A stretch of 64,000 bases of DNA, from positions 197,055,625 to 197,119,624 of the forward strand of contig NC_039362.1 of the NCBI RefSeq assembly GCF_003573695.1, written 5' to 3'. Made by a program: the position numbers and the translations under genes. Position 1 is the stretch's first letter; each line of letters starts with the position of its first letter. The DNA comes from Papaver somniferum. Lineage: Eukaryota; Streptophyta; Magnoliopsida; Ranunculales; Papaveraceae. The notes below the pieces were generated by a model. The model was given only the letters and a program-made list of their open reading frames with translations, was not told the origin of the DNA and searched no databases. Below, piece by piece: positions 33,766 through 46,119 of this stretch.

Positions 33766-35087
33766 TGATAAGCACGAAAGTGCTACATTTTATACCCATA
33801 TTTATATTAGCTAGGACTCAATATTTTGACTAATGACACTATTTTAGTGCTTTTGCAGAAAGTACAAGTGAATTCGATCATCTAGCGAATAAACATCAAA
33901 ATGTGAGACTTAATGGTGAAGCGAGTCGATGTCAGCACACTAATGCCACCTAAGATTGGTCAGGAGTGACTTTATTATTGTTAGCATAAGAATGGAAGAA
34001 TATCACCTCCATGACCACATGCAAATGAAGAAAAAGGAAAGATTAATATATCTTGTCCTTACATAAGTTCTCTTGCTATATTTATATAAAGAATCTGAAG
34101 GAATATTTGAAGTCAACTGACGTCATTTTCCAAATACAGTTAAGGAGGGACCCAGCACATGCAAGAAAATATCATGCTTTCTAAATGAAATCCATTTACT
34201 ATGGAGAGTAGAGATTCGGTGATACTTTACAATGTCTCGTCATATTTTGACACGCGGCACAACATCATTGAGAGAATTTATATTTTCATGACATATGGCA
34301 GACTTCTATTGGGAGGTGATGTGGCGACGAAGAAGAAAAACGTGAATTCATTTGTGAGCTATATTTATGTGTTGTTTCAAAATATACGAGGGAGGCGCGG
34401 CTAGACGGACGTTTCGCAGTCTAGGGTTTGGAGTTTTTCTTCTCCATTTTTGCTTAGCTATTTGATTTTAATCTTTTTATGATTTTTTGTGAAAGCCATG
34501 GCTAGCTAAAGCTATGTTAGGGTCTAGGTAGAACCCAATTTTATTATGAAAACTCTATATTTATATGCTTAATAATGAGTTGATTGATTAGTAGTTTTTC
34601 TTCATTTGGCTTGGTATTCTATTGTTGATGTGATTTTCTAGATTATTTATTCTTTTTAATTGATACTACGTGCTTCGGTTAAATCCCTTGACGTGGTATA
34701 CAAGGATACATAGGTAATGCTTTAGAATCACTACTCATAAAGCGAAGACAACTATAGCGGAGAAACAATATTTGAAAAAGCATGGAATATACTTTTAAGA
34801 TTAGTAGAGTTTGCATAATTAATTTGTGGAAACCGAAAATCCTAATAACCCACACTTGTTTTGTTTATCTTTAAATTAATTATCATTTCATTTTGTTCCG
34901 AATTTCTAAAAATCCTTAAAACATTATCTTGTTGATTATTTAATTTTTGGTATTAGTTTGTAGAGTATTGCACACTCCCTGTGGGAACGAACCGCATTTG
35001 CTATCTATATTACTATTGACCTGTGCGCTTGCGGATATAATTGGGTTTCATTTGATCATTAAATTTGGTTATCTAAAATCTACATCA
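33766..35087 (+). repeat. 5' LTR of the Athila-like element
   Basis: Starts TGATAAGCACGAAAGTGC, ends CTACATCA. Direct repeat of 36430-37753. Confidence 0.8.
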
Positions 35088-35093
35088 AGTTTT

Positions 35094-35110
35094 TGGCGCC
35101 GCTGCCGGGG
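35094..35110 (+). other. Primer-binding site TGGCGCCGCTGCCGGGG
   Basis: Lies six bases after the 5' LTR. It is the widespread gypsy primer site of Athila-type elements. Confidence 0.85.
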
Positions 35111-35213
35111 AGTGGTAGCAAAATACTTGCTAGTTGATATCATTGTATATAGCTTATTTTTAATTTTTGTAAATAATTTATTTTTATTGTTCTTTTAGTT
35201 CTTTTTACGCAGT

Positions 35214-35957
35214 TTGTTTGATTTTTTTAGGTATTTTAGTCTGAAGTGCGGGCGAAAAGATAATATACACTCGCAAGACATTTGCAAGAGCCACTTGGGA
35301 GATCCATTAGAGGTTTGCTTAGCTCATTTTGGGTATGATTTTGATGACGATAGTGTTATTTGTAAAGTCAATGCCTTTTTAGACTCCACACCGTTGTTAG
35401 ACACTAATAAATGGAAACCCAAACTAGAACCTCTAGTTTTGTCCGAGTCTCGACTAGTTCCATCAGTCGAGGATGCTCCGACCTTGATCCATAAGTCATT
35501 AAGTTCTGAATTTTTTCGTCTCGATGATATTGATAATGAAACCGTTTTAGATGATAATGGGTCTATAAGTCGTGATATTATTACTCCATTGAGGCCTTGT
35601 TCAGAGAGTGCATTTGAACCAACATATGTTTGTGTGCCCGACTTAGCTGAATTTGAACCAATATCAGTCGTGGAAGTTATTTCCGCTGACTTAGAACCTG
35701 ATTTAGGGAGTACAAAAACTGTTCAATTCTTTAAACAATCTTTACTAATTATCTGCGAACTTGATTTACTTCATATTGAATTTTCGAATTATGTTTTAAA
35801 TAAGATTGAATTCAGTTTTATCTCTCTGGGTACTAATATTGCTTACTGCGGGTTCATGTTTATGACTAATCATATTAATTGGGTTGATCCCCAACTTTTC
35901 AGACTCTATATATATGATTGGCAGCTTACTTTGGGGTATCAACCTCATTTTGTTTGA
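35214..35957 (+). pseudogene. Residual internal ORF of the Athila-like element
   Basis: An open frame of about 247 codons, though it begins at TTG and not ATG, includes DPLEVCLAHFGYDFDDDSVI and VNAFLDSTPLLDTNKWKP, which resemble the linker between protease and RT in Athila polyproteins, and near the end NWVDPQLFRLYIYDW, a phrase common at the 3' end of non-autonomous gypsy elements. There is no catalytic domain. Its long open state may mean the product or frame matters to the element, or only that it is young. Confidence 0.5.
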
Positions 35958-36187
35958 GATTATGTGTTATTGAAAGCAGGGAAACAATACATTTCGCTTC
36001 GTGGGAGTCAACCCATCAGATTTGTTCCCTTTTCCCTATCTTTTATTTTTATTTGTTTATTTATTTATTTTTTGCAATTTTTAATTTCCCACCTTGATTT
36101 GTACATTGGATGACTCAATTACATTGAGGACAATGTAATATTTAAGTGTGGGGGAGTGGCACTTTGGTTAGGATTTAAAAAAAAAAA

Positions 36188-36385
36188 TTATGACCAGCTG
36201 TGTAGCGGGTCTAAAAAAAATAAATGATCAGCTGTGTAGCGGGTCTTACAAAAAATATTATTATCGTTATGGTTTTTAGGGTCATGACCAGCTGTGTAGC
36301 GGATCTAAAAAAACAAGAAAAAAAATGATATGACCAGCTGTGTAGCGGGTCTCTATATTCATATGACCGGCTGTGTAGCGGGACA
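36188..36385 (+). repeat. Five copies of a 20-bp motif, GACCAGCTGTGTAGCGGGTC
   Basis: Near-identical copies start at about 36191, 36227, 36286, 36332 and 36364. They are spaced by A-rich linkers upstream of the purine tract. The outer bases GACC...GGTC are self-complementary, so each copy can form a small stem. Confidence 0.85.
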
Positions 36386-36429
36386 ATTCTTTGTTTTGCT
36401 CGAGGACTAGCAAAATATAAGTGTGGGGG

Positions 36430-37753
36430 TGTTAATTAGCACGAAAGTGCTACATTTTATACTCATATTTATATTAGCTAGGACTCAATATTTTGACTAA
36501 TGACACTATTTTAGTGTTTTTGGAGAAAGTACAAGTGAATTCGATCATCTAGCGAATAAACATCAAAATGTGAGACTTAATGGTGAAGCGAGTCGATGTC
36601 AGCACACTAATGCCACCTAAGATTGGTCAAGAGTGACTTTATTATTGTTAGCATAAGAATGGAAGAATATCACCTCCATAACTACATGAAAATGAAGAAA
36701 AAGGAAAGATTAATATATCTTGTCCTTTTATAAGTTCTCTTGTTGTATTTATATAAAGAATCTGAAGGAATATTTGAAGCCAACTGACGTCATTTTGCAA
36801 ATACAGTTAAGGTGGGACCCAGCACATGCAAGAAAATATCATGCTTTCTAAATGAAATTCATATACTATGGAAAGTGGAGATCAGGTGATACTTTACAAT
36901 GTCTCGTCATATTATTACACACGGCACAACATCATTGGGTGAATTTATATTTTCATGACATGTGGCAGACTTATATTGGGAGGTGATGTGGCGACGAAGA
37001 AGAAAAACGTGAATTCACTTGTGATCTATATTAATGTTGTTTCAAAATATACGAGGGAGGCGCGTCTAGACGGCCGTTTCGCAGTCTAGGGTTTGGAGTT
37101 TTTCTTCTCCATTTTTGCTTATCTATTTGATTTTAAGCTTTTTATGGTTTTTTGTGAAAGCCATGGCTAGCTAAAGCTATGTTAGGGTCTAGGTAGAACC
37201 CAATTTTATTATGAAAACTCTATATTTATATGCTTAATAATGAGTTGATTGATTAGTAGTTTTTCTTCATTTGGCTTGGTATTCTATTGTTGATGTGATT
37301 TTCTAGATTATTTATGCTTTTGAATTGATACTACGTGCTTCGGTTAAATCCCTTGACGTGGTATGAAAGGATAGATAGGTAATGTTTTAGAATCACTACT
37401 CATGAAGCGAAGACAACTATAGCGGAGAAACAGTATTTGAAAAAGAATGGAATAAACTTTTAAAGATTAGTAGAGTTTGCATAATTAATTGGTGGAAACC
37501 GAAAATCCTAATAACCCACACTTGTTTTGTTTATCTTTAAATTATTTATCATTTCATTTTGTTCCGAATTTCTAAAAATCCTTAAAACATTATCTTGTTG
37601 ATTATTTAATTTTTGGTATTAGTTGGTAGAGTATTTCACACTCCCTGTGGGAACGAACCGCATTTGCTATCTATATTACTATTGACCTGTGCGCTTGCGG
37701 ATATAACTGGGTTTCATTTAGTCATTAATTTTGGTTATCTAAAATCTACATCA
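36430..37753 (+). repeat. 3' LTR of the Athila-like element
   Basis: Starts TGTTAATTAGCACG, ends CTACATCA. Direct repeat of 33766-35087 with scattered differences. Confidence 0.8.
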
Positions 37754-38289
37754 AGTGAATTTCGCAACGATTCAGTAGAGGACACGTGTCCCTTTTGTGA
37801 CGGTTACAGTACCTATTGGTTGTAACAAATCATTCTATGACACGTGTCTCAGTAGCTACAGTTACTCTTGTTTGCAACAATCACTAAGATGCCACGTGTC
37901 ACAAAACTAACACTTTATGTAACGTTTATATTTGTTAAATTAATCTTTGCAACAATTCTAAAGAAAACACGTGTCTTTATTTAGTCACAGTTTTCAAAAA
38001 TTGATCCAGTTATTTTCGTTATAATCCTAGTTACATTTAAATAAAACAAATTGGTGACCGGAACCTTTCGGAGTTTAGGGCTACAGACCACAGCTGTGAT
38101 CGTCTTATTATCGTCTCCCAGCAAAGAAATATCTTCATTGTATGCCCCCAAGAAACCAATTTTACATTTTCGGTGCTTGAACACCAACCTGTGACGGATA
38201 CAAGAAAAAAAATCAGCTAGCTTCAATGAATGCAGATTCACTAATTCAGAAATAAAGAAAGAGAGATCAGATGGTGCATGTTAAAGCCT

Positions 38290-38730
38290 AGAGTAAATTT
38301 GAGTTTGAATAATACCCGACTGGTGAAGACAGTTGTGAACGGCTCGAGCCATGCTTGAAGGCTATAGTGAATACCTTGAGTCATCCCTTGGCTGGTGATG
38401 GCGAGGTCGAATTCCTAGAATCATGCTTGGCTGGTGAAGGCGAGGGCGAATTCACAGAGTCATGCCTGATTAGTGAAGGTGATATCGAATACGTTGAACT
38501 GCACCTGGCTGGTGAAGGTGAGAGGGTGAACTGCGCCTGGATGGTGAAGGTGATCTTGAATACTTTGAACTGTGGGTGGCCGGTGAAGCTGATCTTGAAT
38601 ACCTTGAACTGCGCCTGGACGGCGAAGGTGATCTAGAATGTTCCTTCGCTTCAGCAGCATCTTCCGCGCCATGAAACTTCACAAATCCAAAGCCTTGTGG
38701 CTCACTATAAACCTCCATCCAAACAGCTCT
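38290..38730 (-). pseudogene. Captured SR splicing-factor fragment (RRM end plus RS region)
   Basis: On the minus strand 38718-38470 reads EVYSEPQGFGFVKFHGAEDA then AEAKEHSRSPSPSRRSSRYS. GFGFVKF is the RNP1 motif of an RNA-recognition domain and is followed directly by Arg-Ser dipeptides. This matches plant SCL30/SR-type splicing factors, though the RRM helix that should follow RNP1 is mostly missing. Downstream the RS-coding bases turn into an imperfect tandem repeat (CTGGTGAAGG words on the plus strand). It lies inside the CACTA element and is best read as a captured gene piece. Confidence 0.65.
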
Positions 38731-38889
38731 TATCAGTATCTATTGTAAATTATAGTTCAACAGCAGATATACACTCATAAACTCCCTTCAAAACAGTAGG
38801 ATATCATTCACAAAAGTAAGTTGAAATGCCTACATTATTAATTCACATAAATAATAGTTACATCTCTATTTGTAACTGCACTCACTTGC

Positions 38890-39600
38890 TTGAAGCTCCT
38901 AATTCATATCAGGGAAGTTGGGAAAATACATAGGAGGTTCAAGTTTGTCACTATACTTCCTGAAAGGAAAAAAAAAAAAAACTTAGCTATACAAGTTATC
39001 TGACAGAATATATCAACTTCCTAAACCCTCTGCTATTAGCCACTAAAATAGGTGGTGGAACCTTTTTATTTCCTTTGTACTACCATTGAATCATTACTAA
39101 AACTAAGATAAGAGTAAGTACAAACCAAACCATCTTCATACCTTATTATCAAAATCAGAAAAACTTGCATGCGGAGCTGTGCCAACAGATGGTTTAGGTC
39201 CATAATAGGGTGCTGAACTTTGCTTGAAACTTCTAGAAGGACTGGGACTGGGTTTAGTGCAGGAGGAATTTTCCGCTGCTGCACTATAAAGTGGTGGAGG
39301 AAGAGGAACCCTCTCTACTGATTTGCTGTTTCGAGAACTGCTTGAACAAAAAAATAAAGGACCGGGTGCCAGTTAGATTATGTTCAAACACCCACAGCCA
39401 AAATACTTGCAATGGTCTAAAGAAAAAAACTCTAGAAACACAAACAAAGTAACAATCATGATTAAGCCTTGCCAGTAAAGCGTAATCGCGAAGCACACAG
39501 ATTAGTCCAAGCAAATACCTGGAAATTATAGAAAGCACGAGCAGGGATGTTATCATAAAAAAAGATTCATCGTCTGCTAACTTAAGCTCTTCCCTATAAA
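38890..39600 (-). pseudogene. Captured host-gene exons, product not recognised
   Basis: Minus-strand pieces look like real exons. One, after an AG at about 39347, reads SSRNSKSVERVPLPPPLYSA and ends SVGTAPHASFSDFDNK at a GTATGA donor near 39142. A later one after TTTCAG (38960) reads KYSDKLEPPMYFPNFPDMN and a stop. An earlier one near 39595-39525 reads EELKLADDESF. The exon phases do not all join, so it is a broken copy. I cannot name the family. Confidence 0.4.
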
Positions 39601-41320
39601 ATATATAGCACTTAGAATGGAAGTCCTTGCTTCATATCAATTAAGCACAGGAACAATAAACCAAAATTCAAATGCGCTAAAAGTTATTCATACAAATAAT
39701 TCATATCGATTAAAAATATATGCCAAAAGATAGTCCTGTTTACAGGGTAGGGTGCCACATTCTGTTGATCAGATGTTAATAAATTGACCACAAGTAGCTA
39801 CCTTCAAAGGCCGCTCTGCTTAGTCTTTTGGGCATAAAATAGCAAAGTCGAAATCATGGATCATGCAAGCAGCTAGCTATGGGTATATACAAAAATACAC
39901 AAAACAATAAGACCATGAATTTATATCCTGAATTCCTACATCATCCTAGAAAACAATAAAAATTAAACACAAAGATCTTCACTCATAAGACAGCACTATA
40001 AATTCTGCCGTTTCACTTAGAATCCTCAAGATCTCCAATACAATTATGCTGAACAACAATTTATAAACCCAACATCTGAATCATTTAGAAACCCATATAA
40101 TTATATAAAAACTTTCAAAACCATCACCATACATAATCTAAATAAAAACCCTGAAACTTAAAAAAAAAATCTGGATCTAATTGCTTCATTAACACAGGAG
40201 TAAAACAATTTGACTTCTATAACTTCGTTAAAAAAAATTGAAAGATGAGGGAGAAGTTATACCTGAGATGCTTCAAAAAATGCAAGTGAAGATTTTGAAT
40301 CTTCTTCAACTGATTGCTAAAAAAAAAAATGATACTTAAGACCCTATCCAAAAAATCAAACCCTACCTTAAACATTGAAAATAGAGAAAATACATTACAA
40401 ACCCTAACTTTACCTAAACATAGGAAAATAGAAACACGATGAAGCATATGCTAATTGGACAAACATCATCCTACTGATTGTGTTCTTAAACCTGTATAGT
40501 GAAACCAAAGCGAATTTTGAAGTTTTTAATTACCTCTTTGTCTGCCATCCATCCCTGCAACTACAATTTCTCCATTACAAAACAAAACACCTTCTCAACA
40601 AATTTCTTTCGGAAGCAAAAAAAAATAAAAAGTATCATAAATCCACGTCATCTTCCATTTTCTTATCAATTGTCTTAGACCCATGCGCAACCACAGTAAA
40701 ACCCATATCATTGATCATTACTGATTGAGAACTTTGTTATTTCGTCCACAATACCCGACCCAGCTTAATTGCTAGTCCAGCGGGAAATAACATTTATCTG
40801 GAGGTCCAAAAAAAGGTTTGAGCAGCGAAAATTACTTCTTTACCCATTATATTTCACATGCGAACACAGTCACGTTTCTCCTAAATCAGTGTTTTCTTTA
40901 CAGTTTTCTTTACAGATTCAAAGCCAACATCGATATAAACTAGGGCACTCAGTAAAAATCAAAATCAAAACCAACAACGATTTAACCCCTGAAATCGAAA
41001 ACTCAGAAATCAAAAGTAACCCGAATCTGAAAAGAAATCATCAACAGGATCATTACAATCTTCATCTAACCTAAATCATCAAAACCCATAGATCTGAAAA
41101 TTGATTTCTACTCAAATCGACAAAAAATGGTTATAACAAGAACAAATGTAAGAAAAATAAATTAGTTTCGGTTCTCAACCAAAATCAAAGAAGAAGAAGA
41201 AGAAATCAATTGAATCAACATCAAATAAAAAGAAGAAAATATATTGATACTCAACCAAAATCAAAAAGATCTGGGTTTTCATCCAAAAAAAAAAAGGTAC
41301 TGATTCTAATTTGTTTCTAT
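39600..41320. other. AT-rich CACTA interior, probable introns or leader of captured genes
   Basis: Polypyrimidine stretches and A-rich runs with no recognisable domain. Short open frames (40217-40447, 40480-40728, 40769-41074) have no family resemblance that I can see. Confidence 0.3.
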
Positions 41321-41369
41321 CTATGAAATGTTTTTACTTCTAATTTTGTTTATTTTTTGTACTAATTTT

Positions 41370-43800
41370 CTTATATGATCCTATAATACATACATATCAG
41401 TATATACTGATAAAAACCCCTTGATATGTACTTCCCCTTTTACTGCATCTGATCTTACAATATATATCAGTATGTACAAACAAAAATCCTTGATATGTAT
41501 TGTAGGATATGAACCGTCGGTAATTTATCTTACATAGATATAAGGTACATATTAACATGTACTGCTTAAACCTTTGTATGCTTGATATGTACCAGGTAAA
41601 CCCTTGATATGTATTGTATATTTTGAAATTTCCTCATATGAACCTATAGTACATACTGAAATGTACTGTTAAAAACCTTTGATATGTACTGATCAATTGT
41701 TGTGTATGATCATACTCATACAATACATATCAATATGTAATGCATGTATCATAGTCTTTAACTTTTGCAGTTCATATTATGTTTTGTATGATCCCACAGT
41801 ACACATTAGTATGTACTGTTAGAAATCCTAGTTTATATTCTGATATGTGCTGTTGAAAGTACTTTGTTGTTGAATTAGTACATATCAACATGTAATGATG
41901 GATATATATGACCAGTTCATGTTATTTCTAGTAGATACGGGTTAATCTTATGTTATAATATGTACTAACATGCAAATTGGTATGTACTAATCGAAAAACT
42001 GACTTCTAACAATTCATATCCACCAGTAAATATCAACATGTACAGTTGGATAAGTTTGTAATTTAGGTTTCTGATGCTTGTTGATTATACAGGTAAATGA
42101 CTATGTGGGTTTGTGGTGCTTGTGGTAGCTTTGTAGTCAATGGTGTTGGTGGAGGTGTAGACGCTAGGTGATAGTGCTGGAGATGGTAATAGCTTTGCTG
42201 GTGAGCATTGATATAGTGCTGATAAGGGAGTTGTGGTTGGGTACGGATCGGTAATTGGTTACGGGAGCAGTGTGGCAGTGGAAAAACTAGTAGTTGTGGT
42301 GTTCGTTTAATCCTTTGTTTGCTTATATGTTTTTCAATTGTAACTAGCTAATGAAGAGTTATTGTACAATAAGTAATGTTTTCTCTTTTTTTTGTGTGTT
42401 TTGTATGGTATGTCATGGTTTATGACCAATATTCTTCTCAACGCAAAATGTCAAAAAAAAAAAAATTGATCTATAAAGTAGATTATGTACGGATATTGAT
42501 ATATACTGAATCATTTTGTTGTGTTGGATTTTTTTTTTGCAAGTAACACAATGGTTGAGTACGTTATCGTCTCTTATATTATTTTTCCTGTCATTATTTT
42601 GTAATATTTTGCAATATTGTACCGTTGTTCTAAATTCTTTGTTTGAATTTGTAGTTTTGCAACATACTAGTCTGCATAAAGACGATTGAAAAAGAGTACG
42701 AAGCCTCTTTAAGAAAACAACAATACATATCTGCAAAAAAAGAGTATGAAGACTCAAATACAAGCAGTACATATATGTATGTACTGTAAAACCTTGCGCG
42801 CAAATAAGAAAACTGAAATTTTAACTCAAGACTATTTTTAATATAAAAAGGTCTGCAATTTAGTACAACAGGGTCTACAGAAAAAAAAAAAAAAAAACTT
42901 AGCTTCAATATTTCTTATAGTACTGCAACATACGAATCGTATGAACTTGAAATGAAAGACTAAAAAGAGTATGAAGCCTTATCTAATAGCAGTAGATATC
43001 TACCCGTACTACAAACATGATACTTAAAAGAAAATTCTGCCATAAACATAACTTATCCAACTTTAGTACATATTGTATCACCCGATACATATCAATATGT
43101 ATACAGTGAAACTTTAGTACATATCTACTGAGCAAAAACCTAGTTCATATTGATATGTACCAAGTGAAATTTAGTAGATATCACACATTTGATATCGTCT
43201 CCTTGTTTGATGAGCACGCTGATGGTGCCAACTCCTGCAGACCCCATTATGCAATATTAGGTAAACATCACAGAGAACAAAATAATAATAGGAAAAAACA
43301 AAAGTTCGAAAACAAAAATAATCCCAAATGACAGTATGTATCAATATGAATCACTACGTGTACAAGCATCTTAGTTAACTATCTTACCTAACCTAGTACA
43401 TATTGATATGTACTGAGCGAAAACCTAGTAGATTTCGATATGTACTAAGTGAACTCCTAGTAGATTTTGAGTGATTTTGTGTAGAATTAAGTGCAGTTTC
43501 TGCAAAGACTGATAAGCATATCATTGCAGAATATGTACCTATCATTGCAAAAAACTACAAGGGTTCAGCCGACTGAAGAGATGTTAAAACTAAGATTAAA
43601 ATCATCTGAGTTCCGTATATTCACTAACCCATTCGATTCGTCTTCCAAAGAAGCCTCAGTTCTGAAAACCGGCAAATCAACGTATTGAGATGTACTGTGC
43701 AAAAACCTAATAGGCATTGATATGTACTGCATAAAAAGCTAGCAGACATTAATATGTACTAAGTGAAAACCTAGTACGTATCGATATGTACTGCATAAAA
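41370..43800. repeat. Degenerate array of ATATGTAC palindromes
   Basis: The words GTACATATC, ATATGTACTG and TGATATGTACT recur dozens of times in both orientations, often as TACATATCAATATGTACTG, an imperfect palindrome, with GTGAAAACCTAGT between them. Spacing is roughly 25-45 bp. The array is interrupted at about 42070-42760 by non-repeat sequence. Confidence 0.8.
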
Positions 43801-43809
43801 ACACAAAAA

Positions 43810-46100
43810 ATAGGTGTTAAAGCGCGAGGCGACTTTTTAAAACCATGGCTTGCACCACTAATCTAACATGCTGATTAAAGGTAATTCGAGTTAACTAGTG
43901 ATTTTCCAAACAAACTAATAACAAATTCACCATATGAGACTTACAATGAGTAACATACACACGAATGTCTAAGGTATAAGTCATATTCAACCCTTTAGCC
44001 TTAAAAGCAACGCACAATTAAAATTTTGAGCCTAGTAATATCTAAGGTATACAATATCACTGAAAGAAACATCAAACGAACAAGAAAAGGCTATTGAACG
44101 CATTAAAATCTCAAAAAGGAATCCACTTGTATTCTAATATGATGATACTTCCAATTTACTTCGGTATTCCACTCAATCCTCGCAAGAGGCAGAGCAAACT
44201 AGTCTAGTGATGGTATAAAAATCAAATATTGAGCCTGGTCATGTAAACTGATCCAAATTATAATACATAACACAAACCAAAAAACTTAAAAAAGCAAAAC
44301 TATTGAAGATAGTAAAAGCAGGTCACCTGAAAGATATCAGCAAAACTCTTTTGCTTACCGGCAAATCCTTCTAACCTAGAGAACCCAATGTGTCCATTAC
44401 AATCACTCCCATGGAAGAACCTTTTATCGATTTCAGTATCAAATTCATTCAAAACAAGTAGATCCAATTCAATTAAAACAAGGTATGAATCTATGAATAA
44501 CAAAAAGATAGAAAAAAACAGATCCAATTCGATTAAAACTCATAAATAAAATAGAAATTAAGAACAAAAAAAATCAGATTTGATGAGATAAAACCTAACT
44601 TACCATAATAACGATTCGAAAAACCTAACGAAAATCGCCATCAACACAGAATAGATCGAGAAATCGTCATCATCAGAGAAGAGATCGAGAACTCTGTTTG
44701 TATTGAACTGAAGTATATCATCTCTATCAGTATTATACACAAAAGGGTGATTTTCGGCATTTAAGAAAAGGCAACATAACGTCTCGCACGTTTTATGGAC
44801 GACCGAGTAAAGAATCTGGTCCAAAAACATGTTTTTGGACCAGCGATTCAATTTATTTTAGTACTGGACCACACACTAAGCGGTTCTTCTAAAACTGGAT
44901 TAACCAGTAATTCCTAGTTACTGATTTCTCAACATTCCCAGCTGCAGCTTCAAGAATATGGCATCAGATTCAAACCCCTCCATTGATTTTTTTTGTCAAT
45001 AACAACCATCAGCAGAACCCATCTTCTATTCCTTCTTCTTTTTCCTGAATTCCTCTCTTTGCCATGAAAGAAGGAAAATTAAAAATCGATTAAACAAAAA
45101 TTAGAGTGATAAAACTTGATTTGAAAGAAAACCCAATTCATAACAGAGTATCTATTATTCAATTTCAACACAATTATTCATATGTAAAACCCCCAATAAA
45201 AATCCCCAAATTTATGAAACCCTAAGTTTTCAATTTTGTTAAAATTCATGAAAAAACTGAAACTTAAGTAGGAAATTAAGAATGATCCATACCTAATTCA
45301 GTAATAATCACTAATTTCTCTAGGTACTGATTAGTTTTGAACTGAATCGTATTAAAAAAAAATTGCATGGTGTAGATTCTTATGATTTTCTTCTGGAAAT
45401 GTCTTTTTACTCTTTCTGGCCAATACTGATGTATTTGGCTGAATCACTATTGCTGCTCGAAAGTAGATGAAGGTAAACGGTTGATGGGAAAGAAATTGGT
45501 GTCAAGGTTGAAGAGAAAAGAGGAGGAAAAAATAGCAGGTATAGGTTTCTCTATCGGGTTTCAGTCTCTGCTCTTGGTTTAGAAAATCAAACCAAACGGG
45601 TGTTAGGGTTTCAGTCGAAGGAGGAGAAGATGGGGTGAGGGAGGCGGATAAGGATTAAGATTTAGGTTTCTGATTTTAGTTTTCATTTTCTCTCTCTTCT
45701 AACTATAAATAGAAACCTATTGTTACAGTGCACTAGAGCTGGATGACTAGTGTCTTCGACACCCATCTGATTGGTTTCAGAAGATCAAATGGTTAACTTC
45801 TTACCACGTGTCACAAATCATCGGACGGCTCTCCTTGTTTTAAATTAGGTGGTGCAATTTATCACTTGTCAGTCACTTACCGAACCATGTGACATCATCT
45901 TACGAAATTACATTTATTCCGACGCATATTACACTAAATCCAAAACATATTGTACTAGAATGAATATGGATCCGGAAAATGAGAAATTAATCTTGAGAAA
46001 TTGAAAGTTGACCTCCAATTAGATGCAAATCAGAACAATCTATAAGAACGAAAATAAATCGAAAGAATGAGAAATGAATCTCGTAAAATTGGAAGTCGTC
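43810..46100. other. CACTA interior without assigned genes
   Basis: AT-rich. A block at 44880-45720 has leader-like features (polypyrimidine tracts, AAACCCTAAG words, GATTTAGGTTTCTG) and could be a captured promoter or 5' UTR. One CACGTGTCA lies at 45807. Frames at 44300-44527 and 44600-44851 on the minus strand show no domain. Confidence 0.3.
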
Positions 46101-46119
46101 TTTTTCCTTGATTTTACGA

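Larger units (their letters stand above)
33766..37753 (+). mobile_element. Non-autonomous Ty3/gypsy (Athila-like) LTR element, 4 kb
   Basis: LTRs of about 1.32 kb (33766-35087 and 36430-37753) flank a 1.34 kb interior. The primer site TGGCGCCGCTGCCGGGG (35094-35110) follows the 5' LTR, and a purine tract AAGTGTGGGGG (36419-36429) precedes the 3' LTR. Duplications TGTGA/AGTGA match at four of five bases. Only one internal ORF remains, with no RT or integrase. It sits in the left subterminal region of the CACTA element. Confidence 0.85.
33717..37973. repeat. Subterminal CACGTG motifs of the CACTA element
   Basis: ACACGTGTC-like palindromes occur at 33717 (left of the nested LTR element) and at 37783, 37841, 37893 and 37968 (right of it), about 50-75 bp apart once the insertion is removed. 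Each is accompanied by GCAACAAT and TTAGTCACAGTT-like words. CACTA transposases bind such regularly repeated subterminal motifs. Confidence 0.6.

Noticed and set aside
34201..34404. 67-codon ORF in the 5' LTR of the Athila-like element
   Set aside because: It lies in the LTR, has no domain, and is not conserved at the matching place in the other LTR (near 36870).
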